64,000 nucleotides of DNA from Pseudomonas syringae (GTDB lineage Bacteria > Pseudomonadota > Gammaproteobacteria > Pseudomonadales > Pseudomonadaceae). The stretch lies in contig NZ_LGSI01000067.1 in assembly GCF_001698815.1 (NCBI RefSeq), positions 1-64,000 of the forward strand, given 5' to 3'. Position 1 is the stretch's first letter, and the number at the start of each line of letters is the position of its first letter. This document shows, in pieces, positions 1-9,263 of this stretch. The translations under genes were made by a program, and so were the position numbers. Under the pieces are notes generated by a model that searched no databases, was not told where the DNA came from, and worked only from the letters and a program-made list of their open reading frames with translations.

Positions 1-46
1 GCAATGAAGGTGGGTCAGGTGGATTGAGGTGGGCGGGGCTGGCGTC

Positions 47-95
47 TCGGGGACAAGTCCCCTCCTACCGGTTTTGAATCGGCCCGGTAGGAACG
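47..95. repeat. REP-type palindromes at the left edge
   Basis: Two short inverted repeats follow one another downstream of the efflux gene. The first is a GGGGACAAGTCCCC palindrome followed by TCCTACC; the second pairs CCGGTT with a GGCCCGG half and ends in GTAGGA. Both share the GTAGGA/TCCTAC end found in other intergenic palindromes of this window. They lie just after the stop codon of the outer membrane factor gene, where they may protect or end the transcript. Confidence 0.7.
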
Positions 96-106
96 AGGCT
101 CAACGC

Positions 107-1516
107 CTACTCCTTCCACCCACCCCCAAGCACTTTGTACAAACTGATCCTGTTGGACTGCTCATCCAGCTTGAGGGTGATCAAATCCTGTTGGGCGGTG
201 TACAGCGAGCGTTGGGAGTCGAGGGCTTCGAGGAAGCTTTGCGACCCGGCGCGATACAGCGCGTCGGCCAGCCGATAACTGACCGCGCTGGCATCGGTGA
301 GGTCCTGTTGCGCTTGCAGGCGTTCGGCCAGGGTGCTACGTACCGCCAAAGCATCAGCCACTTCCCGGAAGGCGGTCTGCAAGGTCTGCTGATAGGTCTG
401 CACCTGGATTTCGTTTTCGACCTTGGCCTGATCCAGCGTCGCGCGATTACTGCCGGCGTTGAAGATCGGCACACTGATGGAAGGCGCAAAGGTCCAGGCG
501 CCGCTGCCAGCCTTGAATAAACCGGAAAGATCCGAACTGGCCGAACCCGCGCTGGCCGTCAGACTGATGCTCGGGAAGAACGCCGCTCGCGCCACGCCGA
601 TGTCCATATTGGCAGCCTTGAGCGTGTGTTCGGCGGCCAACACGTCGGGGCGATTTTCCAGCACTCTGGACGGCAGCGCCGCTGGAATCTGTACCAGCAC
701 CGCAACAGACTGGGCTTGATCGTCAGGCAGCAGATTGGCCGGGAGTTCAGCCCCAACCAACAGACGCAGCGCATTTTGATCCTGAAGAATCTGGCTGCGA
801 TACACCGCCGCATCGCCTTGCGCCGAATTGACGGTGGTTTGCGCCTGAGCCAGCGCCAGGCCCGATGAGCCGCCAAGATCATGACTGCGCTTGGTCAGGT
901 CGTAAGTGGCCTGCTGGCTGCGCAGGGTGTCTTCGGCCAGTTTCAGGCGCTGGTTGTCCGCCGCCAGGGTCAACCAGGCGGTGGCCACTTCAGAGACCAG
1001 ACTAATCTGAGTACTGCGTCGGGTTTCGTTCAAGGACAAGTAGTCTTCCAGGGCTTCGTCTTTCAGATTCTGTACCCGCCCGAAGAAATCCAGTTCGTAA
1101 CTGCTCAGGCCAATATCGGCGCTGTATTGATGGCTAGTGGTCGCCACACCGCTGTTGGACAACGTGCCCGGCGTACGCGAGCTGGTTCCGCTGCCTTCGG
1201 CGGTGATCGCCGGGAACGCTGCCGCACGCTGGATTCGATACTGGGCGCGGGCCTTGTCGATGTTCAGGCTGGCCAGCCGCAGGTCGCGGTTGTTGACCAG
1301 GGCCAGCGCCTGCAATTGCTTGAGTCGGTCATCGAGAAAGAACTCGCGCCAGCCAATGTCCGCCTCGGCTTGACCGGCAATCGCTGTGCCCGAACGCCAA
1401 TCGGCAGCTACCGGGGCTTCAGGCCGCTGGTAATCGGGGACGAGATTGATGCAGCCGCTCAGGCTGAGGATTGGCGTGAGCAACAATCCCAGCAGAAAAC
1501 CACGAAGCCGGCTCAT
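107..1516 (-). CDS. RND efflux outer membrane factor (OprM/NodT family lipoprotein)
   Basis: Outer membrane channel of a tripartite drug efflux pump; it would form a TolC-like trimer that receives substrates from the pump and fusion protein encoded upstream. The 469-residue product begins with a lipoprotein signal ending LSLSGC (lipid-modified Cys22), followed by PDYQRPEAPVAADWR, which is typical of OprM/OprN/TtgC proteins. Two alpha-helical OEP repeats fill the rest, and length is normal. The start overlaps the stop of the pump gene by 4 bp, so the three genes form one operon. The exact pump (MexAB-OprM, TtgABC or another) cannot be assigned from sequence reading alone. Confidence 0.95.
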   Translation of the reverse strand: MSRLRGFLLGLLLTPILSLSGCINLVPDYQRPEAPVAADWRSGTAIAGQAEADIGWREFFLDDRLKQLQALALVNNRDLRLASLNIDKARAQYRIQRAAAFPAITAEGSGTSSRTPGTLSNSGVATTSHQYSADIGLSSYELDFFGRVQNLKDEALEDYLSLNETRRSTQISLVSEVATAWLTLAADNQRLKLAEDTLRSQQATYDLTKRSHDLGGSSGLALAQAQTTVNSAQGDAAVYRSQILQDQNALRLLVGAELPANLLPDDQAQSVAVLVQIPAALPSRVLENRPDVLAAEHTLKAANMDIGVARAAFFPSISLTASAGSASSDLSGLFKAGSGAWTFAPSISVPIFNAGSNRATLDQAKVENEIQVQTYQQTLQTAFREVADALAVRSTLAERLQAQQDLTDASAVSYRLADALYRAGSQSFLEALDSQRSLYTAQQDLITLKLDEQSNRISLYKVLGGGWKE

Positions 1517-4500
1517 ACCTCACCTGCCTTGGCGTTAGAGAAATCACTGACTTTGCTGAACCGCCCCCGTATCAACACGAAGAACAGCGGCACGAAGAAT
1601 ATCCCCAGCACGGTCGCCGACAACATGCCACCGAGCACGCCAGTGCCGATGGCCTGGCGCCCGCCGGAACCCGCTCCGGTACTCAAAGCCAGCGGCAGCA
1701 CGCCGCACATGAACGCCAGCGAGGTCATCAGGATAGGGCGCAAGCGCAGGCGCACCGCATTGAGTGTCGCCTCACGCAGGTCCTGTCCTTGCTCTTGAAG
1801 GTGCTTGGCGAACTCGACGATCAGAATGGCGTTTTTCGCCGCCAGCCCAACCGTGGTCAGCAGCCCTACCTGGAAATACACGTCGTTGGACAGGCCGACA
1901 AAGTGCGTCGCCAGTACCGCACCGACGACGCCAAGCGGTACCACCAGCATCACCGAAAACGGCACCGACCAGCTTTCATACAACGCGGCCAGGCACAGGA
2001 AAACGAACAGAATCGACACGCCATACAGCAGCGGCGCCTGGGAACCGGATAAACGTTCCTGATAAGACTGACCGGTCCATTCGTAACCGATGCCGTCCGG
2101 CAGCTGTTTCATGATTGCTTCCACCGCACCCATCGCGTCGCCCGAACTCACGCCCGGCGCAGGATCGCCCACCAGTTCCAGCGACGAACTGCCGTTGTAG
2201 CGTTCCAGCAGCGGCGAGCCATAGCTCCAGGAATAAGTAGCAAAGGACGAGAACGGCACCATCTCATCGTTGCTGTTGCGCACGAACCAGTGATCAAGAT
2301 CCTCGGCCTGCATGCGTGCGGCGGCGTCGCCCTGGATGTACACCTTCTTCACCCGCCCTTCGTTGAGAAAATCGTTGACGTAACTGCCGCCCAACGCCGC
2401 CGACAAGGTGTCGTTGATGTCGCTGGTGGTCAGGCTCAACGCCCCGGCCTTGCGATCGTTAATGGCGATATGCAGCAATGGCGCATCGTCCAGACCGGTG
2501 CTGCGAACACCCTGCAATGCAGGTTGTTTTCGGGCCAGCTCGATGAACTGCGCGCGCGCCTTGACCAGCGCATCGTGGCCCAGGCCGCCTAGATCCTTGA
2601 GCTGCACATCAAAGCCGGAGCTTTGGCCCAGCCCGCGAATCGCTGGCGGTTGGGCGACGAACACATTCGCGTCGGAAACGATCTGCGATAGCTCAGCGGT
2701 GGCCCTCGCCGCGATTTGCGCCGAACCCTGATCGGCGCCGCTGCGTTCACTCCAGTCCTTGAGCTTGATGAACGCCCGTCCGGTGTTCTGGCTGTTGCCG
2801 CCCACGCCGAGCCCGGTGATGCTGATCAGTGCTTCGACTTCCGGCTGCTTGAGCATGTAATCCTCGAACTGCTTCATCACCGCCTGGGTCCGACTGTCAG
2901 TGGCGCCGACGGGCAGTTGCAGTTGCGCCATGAGAATGCCCTGATCTTCATCGGGCAGGAACGACGTCGGCAGCCGCATATACACCACGCCCATGACCAG
3001 AATAATCAGCCCGTAAACCAGCATGCTGCGCCCGCCACGCGCGAGAATCCCGCCCACCAACCCTTGATAGCGTTGCGAGCCGCGCTCGAAAGCCCGGTTG
3101 AACCAGCCAAAGAAACCACGTTTGGGCACCTCGCTGCGGACATCGGCGTGCCGTAACAGCGTGGCGCACAGCGCGGGGGTCAGAGTCATGGCCACCAGCA
3201 CCGAGAGCAGCATCGCCGCGACGATGGTCACCGAGAACTGACGGTAGATGATCCCTGTGGAGCCGGAGAAAAACGCCATGGGAATGAACACTGCCGACAG
3301 CACCAGAGCGATACCCACGAGGGCGCCAGTGATTTCCTTCATTGACTTGCGGGTGGCTTCCAGCGGCGACAGACCTTCCTCGGCCATGACCCGCTCAACG
3401 TTTTCCACCACCACGATGGCATCATCCACCAGCAAGCCGATGGCCAGAACCATGGCGAACATGGTCAGGGTATTGATTGAATAACCGAACACCGCCAACA
3501 CGCCGAAAGTGCCCAACAGCACCACTGGCACGGTGATCGCCGGGATCAGCGTGGCGCGCAGGTTCTGCAGGAACAGAAACATGATCAGCACCACCAGCAC
3601 GATGGCTTCCCCCAGCGACTTAACCACCTCCTCAATGGAAATGCTGACGAAGGGCGTCGTATCGTAGGCAATGACGTTTTCCAGCTGCATGTCCTTGGGG
3701 TAGAACGCCGACAGTTCGGCCAGCTTGGCCTTGACCGCCTTGCCGACATCCAGCGCGTTGGCGTTGGTCGCCAATTGCACGCCCATGGCGGCAGCCGGTC
3801 GCCCGTTGAGCGCCGTGCCCACGCTGTAATCCTCGCTGCCCAACTCGATGTGCGCTACGTCGCTTAACAGCACCACCGCACCGGCGCTGGATGACTTGAC
3901 CACCACATCGCGGAACTGCGCGACCGTCTGCAACTTGCTGCGCGCACTGATCGTCGCGTTCAACTGCTGCCCGGCTCTGGCTGGCAGCGAACCCAGCTGG
4001 CCGACTGACACTTCAGTGTTCTGGGCTTCCAGCGCAGCGCTGATATCGGACGGCATCAAGGCGTATTTTTCCAGCTTGGCCGGGTCCATCCATATGCGCA
4101 TGGCGAAGCCCGAACCCAGGGTTTTCACTTCCCCCACGCCGTTGACCCGGCTGATCTGGTCCAGCAACGTGCTGGAAATGTAATCGCCGATTTGCGTGGC
4201 GGTGGTCGCCGGATTATTGGACGCCAGCGCGGCGATCATCAGAAAGTCCGAGCCGCCCTTGGTGACAGTCAGGCCTTCGTTCTGCACCGCTTGCGGCAAG
4301 CGTGATTCGACTTGCTGCAGCTTGTTCTGCACTTGCATCTGCGACACGTCGGGATCAGTGCCCGCGTTGAATGACAGGCTGATGCTGGCGCTGCCGTCAG
4401 AGCTGCTCGATGCCGACATGTAGGTCAGGTTGTCGATGCCGGTCATCTGCTGTTCGATGACCTGGGTTACCGAGTCCTCGACGGTTTTCGCCGACGCGCC

Positions 4501-4650
4501 GGTGTAAGTCGCAGAGATGCGCACCGTGGGCGGCGCGATGTCCGGGTATTGCTCCAGGGCCAGACGGCTGATGGACAAGCCACCGGCGAGCATGATGACG
4601 ATAGCCAGCACCCAGGCGAAAATCGGTCGATCAATGAAAAAACCAGCCAC
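1513..4650 (-). CDS. RND multidrug efflux pump, inner membrane HAE1-family subunit
   Basis: Proton-driven inner membrane transporter of the AcrB/MexB type, 1045 residues, the full family length. It opens with FFIDRPIFAWVLAI, the standard N-terminus of the family. Transmembrane helix 4 carries the proton-relay aspartates D409-D410 in GLLVDDAIVVVEN, and the second half has the matching helices near the C-terminus. Two large periplasmic loops lie between. The gene starts 3 bp after the fusion-protein stop and overlaps the outer membrane factor gene by 4 bp. Substrates cannot be predicted from the sequence. A divergent BaeSR-like pair suggests control by envelope stress or toxic compounds (inference). 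Confidence 0.96.
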   Translation of the reverse strand: MAGFFIDRPIFAWVLAIVIMLAGGLSISRLALEQYPDIAPPTVRISATYTGASAKTVEDSVTQVIEQQMTGIDNLTYMSASSSSDGSASISLSFNAGTDPDVSQMQVQNKLQQVESRLPQAVQNEGLTVTKGGSDFLMIAALASNNPATTATQIGDYISSTLLDQISRVNGVGEVKTLGSGFAMRIWMDPAKLEKYALMPSDISAALEAQNTEVSVGQLGSLPARAGQQLNATISARSKLQTVAQFRDVVVKSSSAGAVVLLSDVAHIELGSEDYSVGTALNGRPAAAMGVQLATNANALDVGKAVKAKLAELSAFYPKDMQLENVIAYDTTPFVSISIEEVVKSLGEAIVLVVLIMFLFLQNLRATLIPAITVPVVLLGTFGVLAVFGYSINTLTMFAMVLAIGLLVDDAIVVVENVERVMAEEGLSPLEATRKSMKEITGALVGIALVLSAVFIPMAFFSGSTGIIYRQFSVTIVAAMLLSVLVAMTLTPALCATLLRHADVRSEVPKRGFFGWFNRAFERGSQRYQGLVGGILARGGRSMLVYGLIILVMGVVYMRLPTSFLPDEDQGILMAQLQLPVGATDSRTQAVMKQFEDYMLKQPEVEALISITGLGVGGNSQNTGRAFIKLKDWSERSGADQGSAQIAARATAELSQIVSDANVFVAQPPAIRGLGQSSGFDVQLKDLGGLGHDALVKARAQFIELARKQPALQGVRSTGLDDAPLLHIAINDRKAGALSLTTSDINDTLSAALGGSYVNDFLNEGRVKKVYIQGDAAARMQAEDLDHWFVRNSNDEMVPFSSFATYSWSYGSPLLERYNGSSSLELVGDPAPGVSSGDAMGAVEAIMKQLPDGIGYEWTGQSYQERLSGSQAPLLYGVSILFVFLCLAALYESWSVPFSVMLVVPLGVVGAVLATHFVGLSNDVYFQVGLLTTVGLAAKNAILIVEFAKHLQEQGQDLREATLNAVRLRLRPILMTSLAFMCGVLPLALSTGAGSGGRQAIGTGVLGGMLSATVLGIFFVPLFFVLIRGRFSKVSDFSNAKAGEV

Positions 4651-4653
4651 GGA

Positions 4654-5850
4654 TCAGCCCTCCTTCACAGCAGAGCTATTGGTCACGGCATCAGTCTTGG
4701 CCGTCGCTTGTTCCTCGACGCCTTGCGCCGCATCCCCCGCATGCACGTTCTGCCCGCCTTCGACGATGACCTGTTCACCGGCCTTGAGCCCGGACGTAAT
4801 CCACCACTGATTGTCGATGGCGCGCCCAATGGTCAGCGCCCGCTGCTCGACCTTGCCATTGACCAGCACCAGGGCCGACGCGGCTCCGCCCTGGCTGCGA
4901 GTTACCGATTTCTGCGGCAGGAGAATGGCCTGCTCGTCACGGCCCTGTTCCAGCACCGCGCGCACGTACATGCCCGGCAACAGCAAGCCATCCGGGTTGG
5001 CGATTACCCCGCGCAAGGTTACGGTGCCGGTACTTTGATTGACGCTGACGCCACTGAACTTCAGGCGACCTTTCTGGGCATAAGTACTGCCGTCTTCCAG
5101 CAGCAGCGAGATTTGCGCCTCGCCAGCGCCGTTGCTCTGCAAGGTGCCGCTGGCCAGATCGCGTTTAAGACGCAGCAAGTCGGTGGTGGACTGCGTGACG
5201 TCGACGTAAATCGGGTCCAGCTGCTGCACGGTGGTCAGCGCCGTGTCCTGGCTGGCCGTCACCAATGCGCCTGGCGTGACGGTGGACGTTTCGATACGGC
5301 CGCTGATCGGCGCGGTGATGCGCGTGTAGGCAAGGTTGATCCGCGCTGTCTCCACGCCCGCCTGGGCGACTTTCACTTCAGCCTGAGCGGTGAGCAATGC
5401 GGCCTGAGCGTCTTCGTTATCTTGCTGGCTGATAGCGTCGATCCTGGCCAGGCCGGCATCGCGTTTCGCGGTCAATTCCGAAGATTTCGCGGTCGCCTGG
5501 GCCTTGGCCAACGTCGCCTGAGCTTCAGCGAGCGCCGCTTGGTAAGTCGCCGGATCGAGCTGATAAAGCGCCTGCCCGGCCTTCACTTGCGCACCTTCGA
5601 CGAACAGCCGTTTCTGCACGATGCCGCCCACTTGCGGGCGGATGTCGGCGACCATGAACGCCTGGGTACGCCCGCTCAGTTCGGTATCAAAGGCCTGCAC
5701 CCGAGGCTTGATGGTCAATATCTTCACTTGGGGAATTCTGACGGCAGGCTCGGGCGCCTCTCTGGAGCAACCTCCAAGGGCACCGAGCACCAGCACGGAA
5801 AGAATGAAAGCGGCCGTCACCAGAAGTTCGGCAAAGCGTTTGATGGACAT
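4654..5850 (-). CDS. RND efflux periplasmic adaptor (membrane fusion protein) lipoprotein
   Basis: Adaptor of the AcrA/MexA type linking the pump to the outer membrane channel. The 398-residue reading starts at the ATG at 5850 (MSIKRFAELL), because this gives a clean lipoprotein signal ending LGALGGC with Cys28; a frame-open start 27 bases further upstream adds only non-signal residues. The order is a short beta-barrel strand, the lipoyl half-motif, a long alpha-hairpin (about residues 100-165 with LAEAQATLAKAQATAK), the second lipoyl half and a C-terminal barrel. First gene of the three-gene operon; its promoter must lie in the 136-bp gap shared with the histidine kinase gene. Confidence 0.94.
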   Translation of the reverse strand: MSIKRFAELLVTAAFILSVLVLGALGGCSREAPEPAVRIPQVKILTIKPRVQAFDTELSGRTQAFMVADIRPQVGGIVQKRLFVEGAQVKAGQALYQLDPATYQAALAEAQATLAKAQATAKSSELTAKRDAGLARIDAISQQDNEDAQAALLTAQAEVKVAQAGVETARINLAYTRITAPISGRIETSTVTPGALVTASQDTALTTVQQLDPIYVDVTQSTTDLLRLKRDLASGTLQSNGAGEAQISLLLEDGSTYAQKGRLKFSGVSVNQSTGTVTLRGVIANPDGLLLPGMYVRAVLEQGRDEQAILLPQKSVTRSQGGAASALVLVNGKVEQRALTIGRAIDNQWWITSGLKAGEQVIVEGGQNVHAGDAAQGVEEQATAKTDAVTNSSAVKEG

Positions 5851-5986
5851 TGAAGCCTCGGCGTTACAGGAATGCATGACCCAATGCTACGGAGCAAATG
5901 TGCAGAGAAATTGAAGATTGCCCACAAGCCTTGTATCTGCAGCGTCGAGGCGCCTAAATAGCCGGGCACTTCACCGGGCTTTCTGC

Positions 5987-7375
5987 ATGAAACTGAGCAT
6001 TTCCACCAAATTGTTTCTGGCAATCATGGCCAGCGTGACCCTGGTCATCCTCAGCATGAGCATGGCCACCAGCTGGAGTTTCGGCCGTGGTTTCCTGGGC
6101 TACTTGAACGAGCAGGCGCTGCTGCGCCTTGAACCGATCCTGCCGCGCCTGGAAAGAACCTGGCAGCGCGATGGCAATTGGGAGTCGCTGCGCGACAAAC
6201 CGGAGAACTGGTTCAATTTGCTGCGCCCGGTGAAAGGCGAGGATCTGGCTGCGAATGGGGAATGGCGAGCGCCGCCTATTTCCGATCTGACCGGCGCGGT
6301 GTTTCGCGTCGCCCTGTTCGATCAGAACAAGGCGTTGGTGATGGGTTATCCCGGCGTTGCCGACCAGGCATTGTTGCGGCCGATCAACGTCGCTGGCAAC
6401 ACCGTCGGCTGGCTGGCGGTCATCCCTTTCCAGAGTGTTTCCGAAGCGGGCGGGCAACGCTTCGAGGCTTATCAACTGCGGGTCAGTCTTGGCATGGGAA
6501 TCGTGTCATTGCTGCTGGCCATGCTCATCGCCTGGTGGATCGCGCGAACCTTGCTCACTCCGGTCAAGCAGGTCGCTGCCGCCACTCACCGGCTGGCGGC
6601 TGGGCATTATGCCGAGCGGGTTTCGGTGTCGGCCAATGACGAAGTCGGTCAACTGGCTCGGGACTTCAATCAGCTCGCCTTGACCCTTGAAAGCAATGAG
6701 CGCCTGCGCCGCGAATTCATGGCCGATGTTTCCCATGAGCTGCGCACGCCTCTGGCGGTGATGCGCGGCGAGCTTGAAGCCATCGAGGACGGCGTGCGTC
6801 AACTGGATATCGATTCCATGCAGTCACTGCAAGGCGAAGTCAGCATGCTCAGCAAACTGGTGGACGATCTGTATGAATTGTCCCTGGCAGATGTCGGCGC
6901 GCTGACCTATCGCAAAAACCGCCTGGATCTTGTGCCGCTGCTCAGCGATAGCGCAGCGATGTTTTTCGAGCGCCGCAAGGCCTGTGGCATTGACCTGCAA
7001 CTTGTGCTGCCAGACGCGCCGCTGTCAGTGCAGGGCGATGATCAGCGCCTGCGCCAACTGATGAACAACCTGCTGGAAAATGCCATGCGCTATACCGATC
7101 AGGGCGGCACGCTGCGCATCGAGGCTCGGCATGAAGGTCAATCGGTGCGGGTTGATATTCAGGATTCCGCACCGGGCGTCAGCAATGAACAGCTGCCGCG
7201 CCTTTTCGAACGTTTCTATCGTGGCGAAGGATCGCGCAGTCGCAGCAGTGGGGGCGCAGGCCTCGGGCTGGCGATCTGTCGCAGCATCGCCGTGGCACAT
7301 GGCGGCACTCTGGAGGCCGCGCACTCACCTTTGGGCGGGATCTGGTTGACACTGATCCTGCCGCGAGACGCTTGA
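5987..7375 (+). CDS. Sensor histidine kinase, BaeS-like
   Basis: Membrane sensor kinase of 462 residues from the ATG at 5987 (MKLSISTKLF), chosen because the transmembrane helix then sits at the N-terminus; upstream in-frame codons have no support. Domains in order: first membrane helix (about 9-29), a periplasmic sensor of about 130 residues, a second helix (about 165-185), HAMP, dimerisation/phosphoacceptor domain with H250 in SHELRTPL, and a HATPase domain with N-box NNLLENAMRY and a GAGLGLAI glycine box. The C-terminal arrangement and paired regulator resemble E. coli BaeS. Transcribed away from the efflux operon, which is its probable target (inference). Confidence 0.92.
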   Translation: MKLSISTKLFLAIMASVTLVILSMSMATSWSFGRGFLGYLNEQALLRLEPILPRLERTWQRDGNWESLRDKPENWFNLLRPVKGEDLAANGEWRAPPISDLTGAVFRVALFDQNKALVMGYPGVADQALLRPINVAGNTVGWLAVIPFQSVSEAGGQRFEAYQLRVSLGMGIVSLLLAMLIAWWIARTLLTPVKQVAAATHRLAAGHYAERVSVSANDEVGQLARDFNQLALTLESNERLRREFMADVSHELRTPLAVMRGELEAIEDGVRQLDIDSMQSLQGEVSMLSKLVDDLYELSLADVGALTYRKNRLDLVPLLSDSAAMFFERRKACGIDLQLVLPDAPLSVQGDDQRLRQLMNNLLENAMRYTDQGGTLRIEARHEGQSVRVDIQDSAPGVSNEQLPRLFERFYRGEGSRSRSSGGAGLGLAICRSIAVAHGGTLEAAHSPLGGIWLTLILPRDA

Positions 7376-7377
7376 GC

Positions 7378-8043
7378 ATGACGTCCATATTGATTGTTGA
7401 AGACCAACCCAAACTGGCGTCACTGCTGCACGATTATCTGCTGGCCGCCGGATACCAGCCCAGTTGTCTGAGCAACGGCCTGGAGGTTGTCCCCGCCGTG
7501 CGCGCCGCCGAACCGGCGCTGATTCTGCTGGACATCATGCTGCCCGGACGCGACGGCCTGGATGTGTGCCGCGACCTGCGCAGTTTTTGTAGTGTGCCGA
7601 TCATTCTGATTACCGCCCGCGTCGAAGAAATCGACCGTTTGCTCGGTCTCGATCTGGGCGCCGACGACTACATCTGCAAGCCTTTCAGCCCTCGGGAAGT
7701 GGTGGCGCGGGTCAAGGCGATCCTGCGTCGCGGCCGTCTGCTCGAAGAGGTCCGTGCTGAGCGGCTGGTGGTGGAACCCGATCACTTTCGCGCCACGCTG
7801 GATGGCGTCGAGCTGGGGCTGACCCCAGTCGAAATGCGTTTGCTGTTCACCTTGGCCAATGCGCCGGGCCGGGTATTTTCCAGGGATCAACTGTTGGACC
7901 GACTGTATTTCGACCATCGCGTGGTGACTGATCGCACCGTCGACAGCCACATCAAAAACCTGCGCCGCAAGCTGGATCTGATCAGCCCCGGCGAAGAGAT
8001 CGTGCAGTCGATCTATGGGGTTGGCTATACGTTGAAGCTGTGA
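7378..8043 (+). CDS. OmpR-family response regulator, BaeR-like
   Basis: DNA-binding partner of the adjacent kinase, 221 residues from the ATG at 7378, two bases after the kinase stop. The receiver domain has the acidic pair in VEDQ, phosphoacceptor D52 in LLDIMLPGRDG, and the conserved lysine in CKPFSPREV. A winged-helix domain follows (about 130-221), with TVDSHIKNLRRKLD in the recognition region. A TTG codon at 7372 could also start the frame but adds only two residues. Likely controls the divergent RND operon, as BaeR does for mdtABC in E. coli (inference from arrangement). Confidence 0.93.
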   Translation: MTSILIVEDQPKLASLLHDYLLAAGYQPSCLSNGLEVVPAVRAAEPALILLDIMLPGRDGLDVCRDLRSFCSVPIILITARVEEIDRLLGLDLGADDYICKPFSPREVVARVKAILRRGRLLEEVRAERLVVEPDHFRATLDGVELGLTPVEMRLLFTLANAPGRVFSRDQLLDRLYFDHRVVTDRTVDSHIKNLRRKLDLISPGEEIVQSIYGVGYTLKL

Positions 8044-8066
8044 GTGCCGCCAAGCCCCGCCCCCTC

Positions 8067-8218
8067 TGGAGGCTTGCTGTAGGACCTGGAGGCTTGCTGT
8101 AGGACCGGCTTTAGCCGGGAGGGCAATTGATGAGCGGCTCGCGACTGAAGTCGCTCCTACAGTCGCTCCTACAGTCGCTCCTACGACCGATTCGCGGGCA
8201 AGCCTCGCTCCCACGATG
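8067..8218. repeat. REP-type palindromes with short tandem duplications
   Basis: This gap after the regulator gene is packed with repeats. A 20-bp unit beginning TGGAGGCTTGCTG occurs twice in perfect tandem (8067-8086, 8087-8106). It is followed by ACCGGCTTTAGCCGGGAGG. A 12-bp unit AGTCGCTCCTAC then occurs three times head to tail (8149-8184), and the stretch ends in TTCGCGGGCAAGCCTCGCTCCCACG. The pieces belong to at least three REP families seen elsewhere in this window. The tandem copies look like slippage or repeated insertion events. Confidence 0.85.
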
Positions 8219-8236
8219 ATCTGCGGGGAGGGCAGA

Positions 8237-8995
8237 TTAAAGCCGCTGAACAGCCAACGCGCCAGCTGGCCCGGCAACACCCGGCTGGCCTGGCAGACCT
8301 TCCCGTCCAGCCTTGCCGCCATCGGCGCGATAGACGATGCAACCCTTGGATGCTCCGCCCTTGCCGGCACGACCGCCCTGACCCGCCGCACCACCGGCAC
8401 CGCCCTCGACATTGACCTTGATGTGCGCGGCAGGGAACGCCAACGGCAGCTCCAGACGTACCTGACCACCTGCGGCGCCGTCGTGACCATTGCCACCGTC
8501 GTCGCCATTGAAGCCACGTCCCGCCTGGCCCCAGGTGCAGCCCGGCGCTTCGCCGTTGGCGCCGTCGAGGCCGACATAACCGGGCGCACCCGTGCCGCCG
8601 CGCGCATCAACCGACAGCTCGGCTGCGGTCAGGGATTCCAGGCGCAGGGTCAGATTTCGCCCTGGCAACGGCGCTTTCTCATAGGTGCCAGGCGATCCAC
8701 GCGCAGTGATCTGGCTGCCTTCGCCAAGCTGACCGCGATGCACCACCAGACTGAATGGCTGGCTGCCGGGCACAATCGCAATGCGCGCTTCATGGCCCAG
8801 CACCAGTTGATCGACCTTGACTTCGGTAAGGCCGGACGGAATCAGCAAGGTGCCGTAATCCGCGACTTCCAGACGCTCCAGTTGCAGAACGCTGGTGGCG
8901 TTGGGCAGGCGCATCAAGGAATGGCTTTCGACAGTGATGGTCTGCGCCATCGCCAAAGGGCTGCACAGCGCGGCCAGCAGGAAAAGACTACGCAT
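8237..8995 (-). CDS. Secreted collagen-like glycine-rich protein
   Basis: Unrecognised protein of 252 residues from the ATG at 8995 (MRSLFLLAALCSPLAMAQ), a clear Sec signal peptide cleaved after AMA. The mature N-terminal half is beta-rich with repeats of short acidic and hydrophobic strands. The C-terminal 120 residues are rich in Gly-X-Y triplets (GGTGAPGYVGLDGANG; GREGLPGQPGVAGPAG) resembling bacterial collagen-like proteins, with two Cys. The start overlaps the stop of the DUF1145 gene by 8 bp, which suggests translational coupling. Export and a structural or surface role are likely; the exact function is unknown. Confidence 0.8.
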   Translation of the reverse strand: MRSLFLLAALCSPLAMAQTITVESHSLMRLPNATSVLQLERLEVADYGTLLIPSGLTEVKVDQLVLGHEARIAIVPGSQPFSLVVHRGQLGEGSQITARGSPGTYEKAPLPGRNLTLRLESLTAAELSVDARGGTGAPGYVGLDGANGEAPGCTWGQAGRGFNGDDGGNGHDGAAGGQVRLELPLAFPAAHIKVNVEGGAGGAAGQGGRAGKGGASKGCIVYRADGGKAGREGLPGQPGVAGPAGALAVQRL

Positions 8996-9263
8996 GAGCG
9001 GCCTCCGAGGACGATTTAGGGAAGGATTGCAGGTGAAAAATGCCGAAGACCAGAATCTGCAGGCGATCACGCCACGGATGCTTGCGCCCGCGCAGGCTGC
9101 CATTGAACAGCAGCAGTTCGGCGACATGCGTCAATATCAGCAAGCTGCCGGCCAGCTTGATGAGCATCGCGAACGGCGTCGGTAACACGATAACCAGATT
9201 CAGCAGCACCACCAGCCAGAACCCTAACGTCAGCAGCTTCCCCAATCCCCAAAACACCTTCAT
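8988..9263 (-). CDS. Small inner membrane protein, DUF1145 family
   Basis: A 91-residue hydrophobic protein with two predicted membrane helices (about 8-28 and 30-52), a basic loop (RGRKHPWRDRL) and a third hydrophobic segment (LQILVFGIFHL). The N-terminus MKVFWGLGKLLTLGFWLVV resembles the YhhL-type DUF1145 family, whose function is not known. It lies directly upstream of, and overlaps, the collagen-like gene, so the two are probably co-transcribed from a promoter in the 194-bp gap after the OmpA gene. Confidence 0.8.
   Translation of the reverse strand: MKVFWGLGKLLTLGFWLVVLLNLVIVLPTPFAMLIKLAGSLLILTHVAELLLFNGSLRGRKHPWRDRLQILVFGIFHLQSFPKSSSEAAHA

Noticed and set aside
4549..5853. A 434-codon open frame on the plus strand
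   Set aside because: Antisense to the fusion-protein gene of the efflux operon; no domain or ribosome site.
8149..8184. Three short direct repeats as a CRISPR array
   Set aside because: Units of 12 bp are directly joined without spacers and belong to REP DNA; no cas genes are near.
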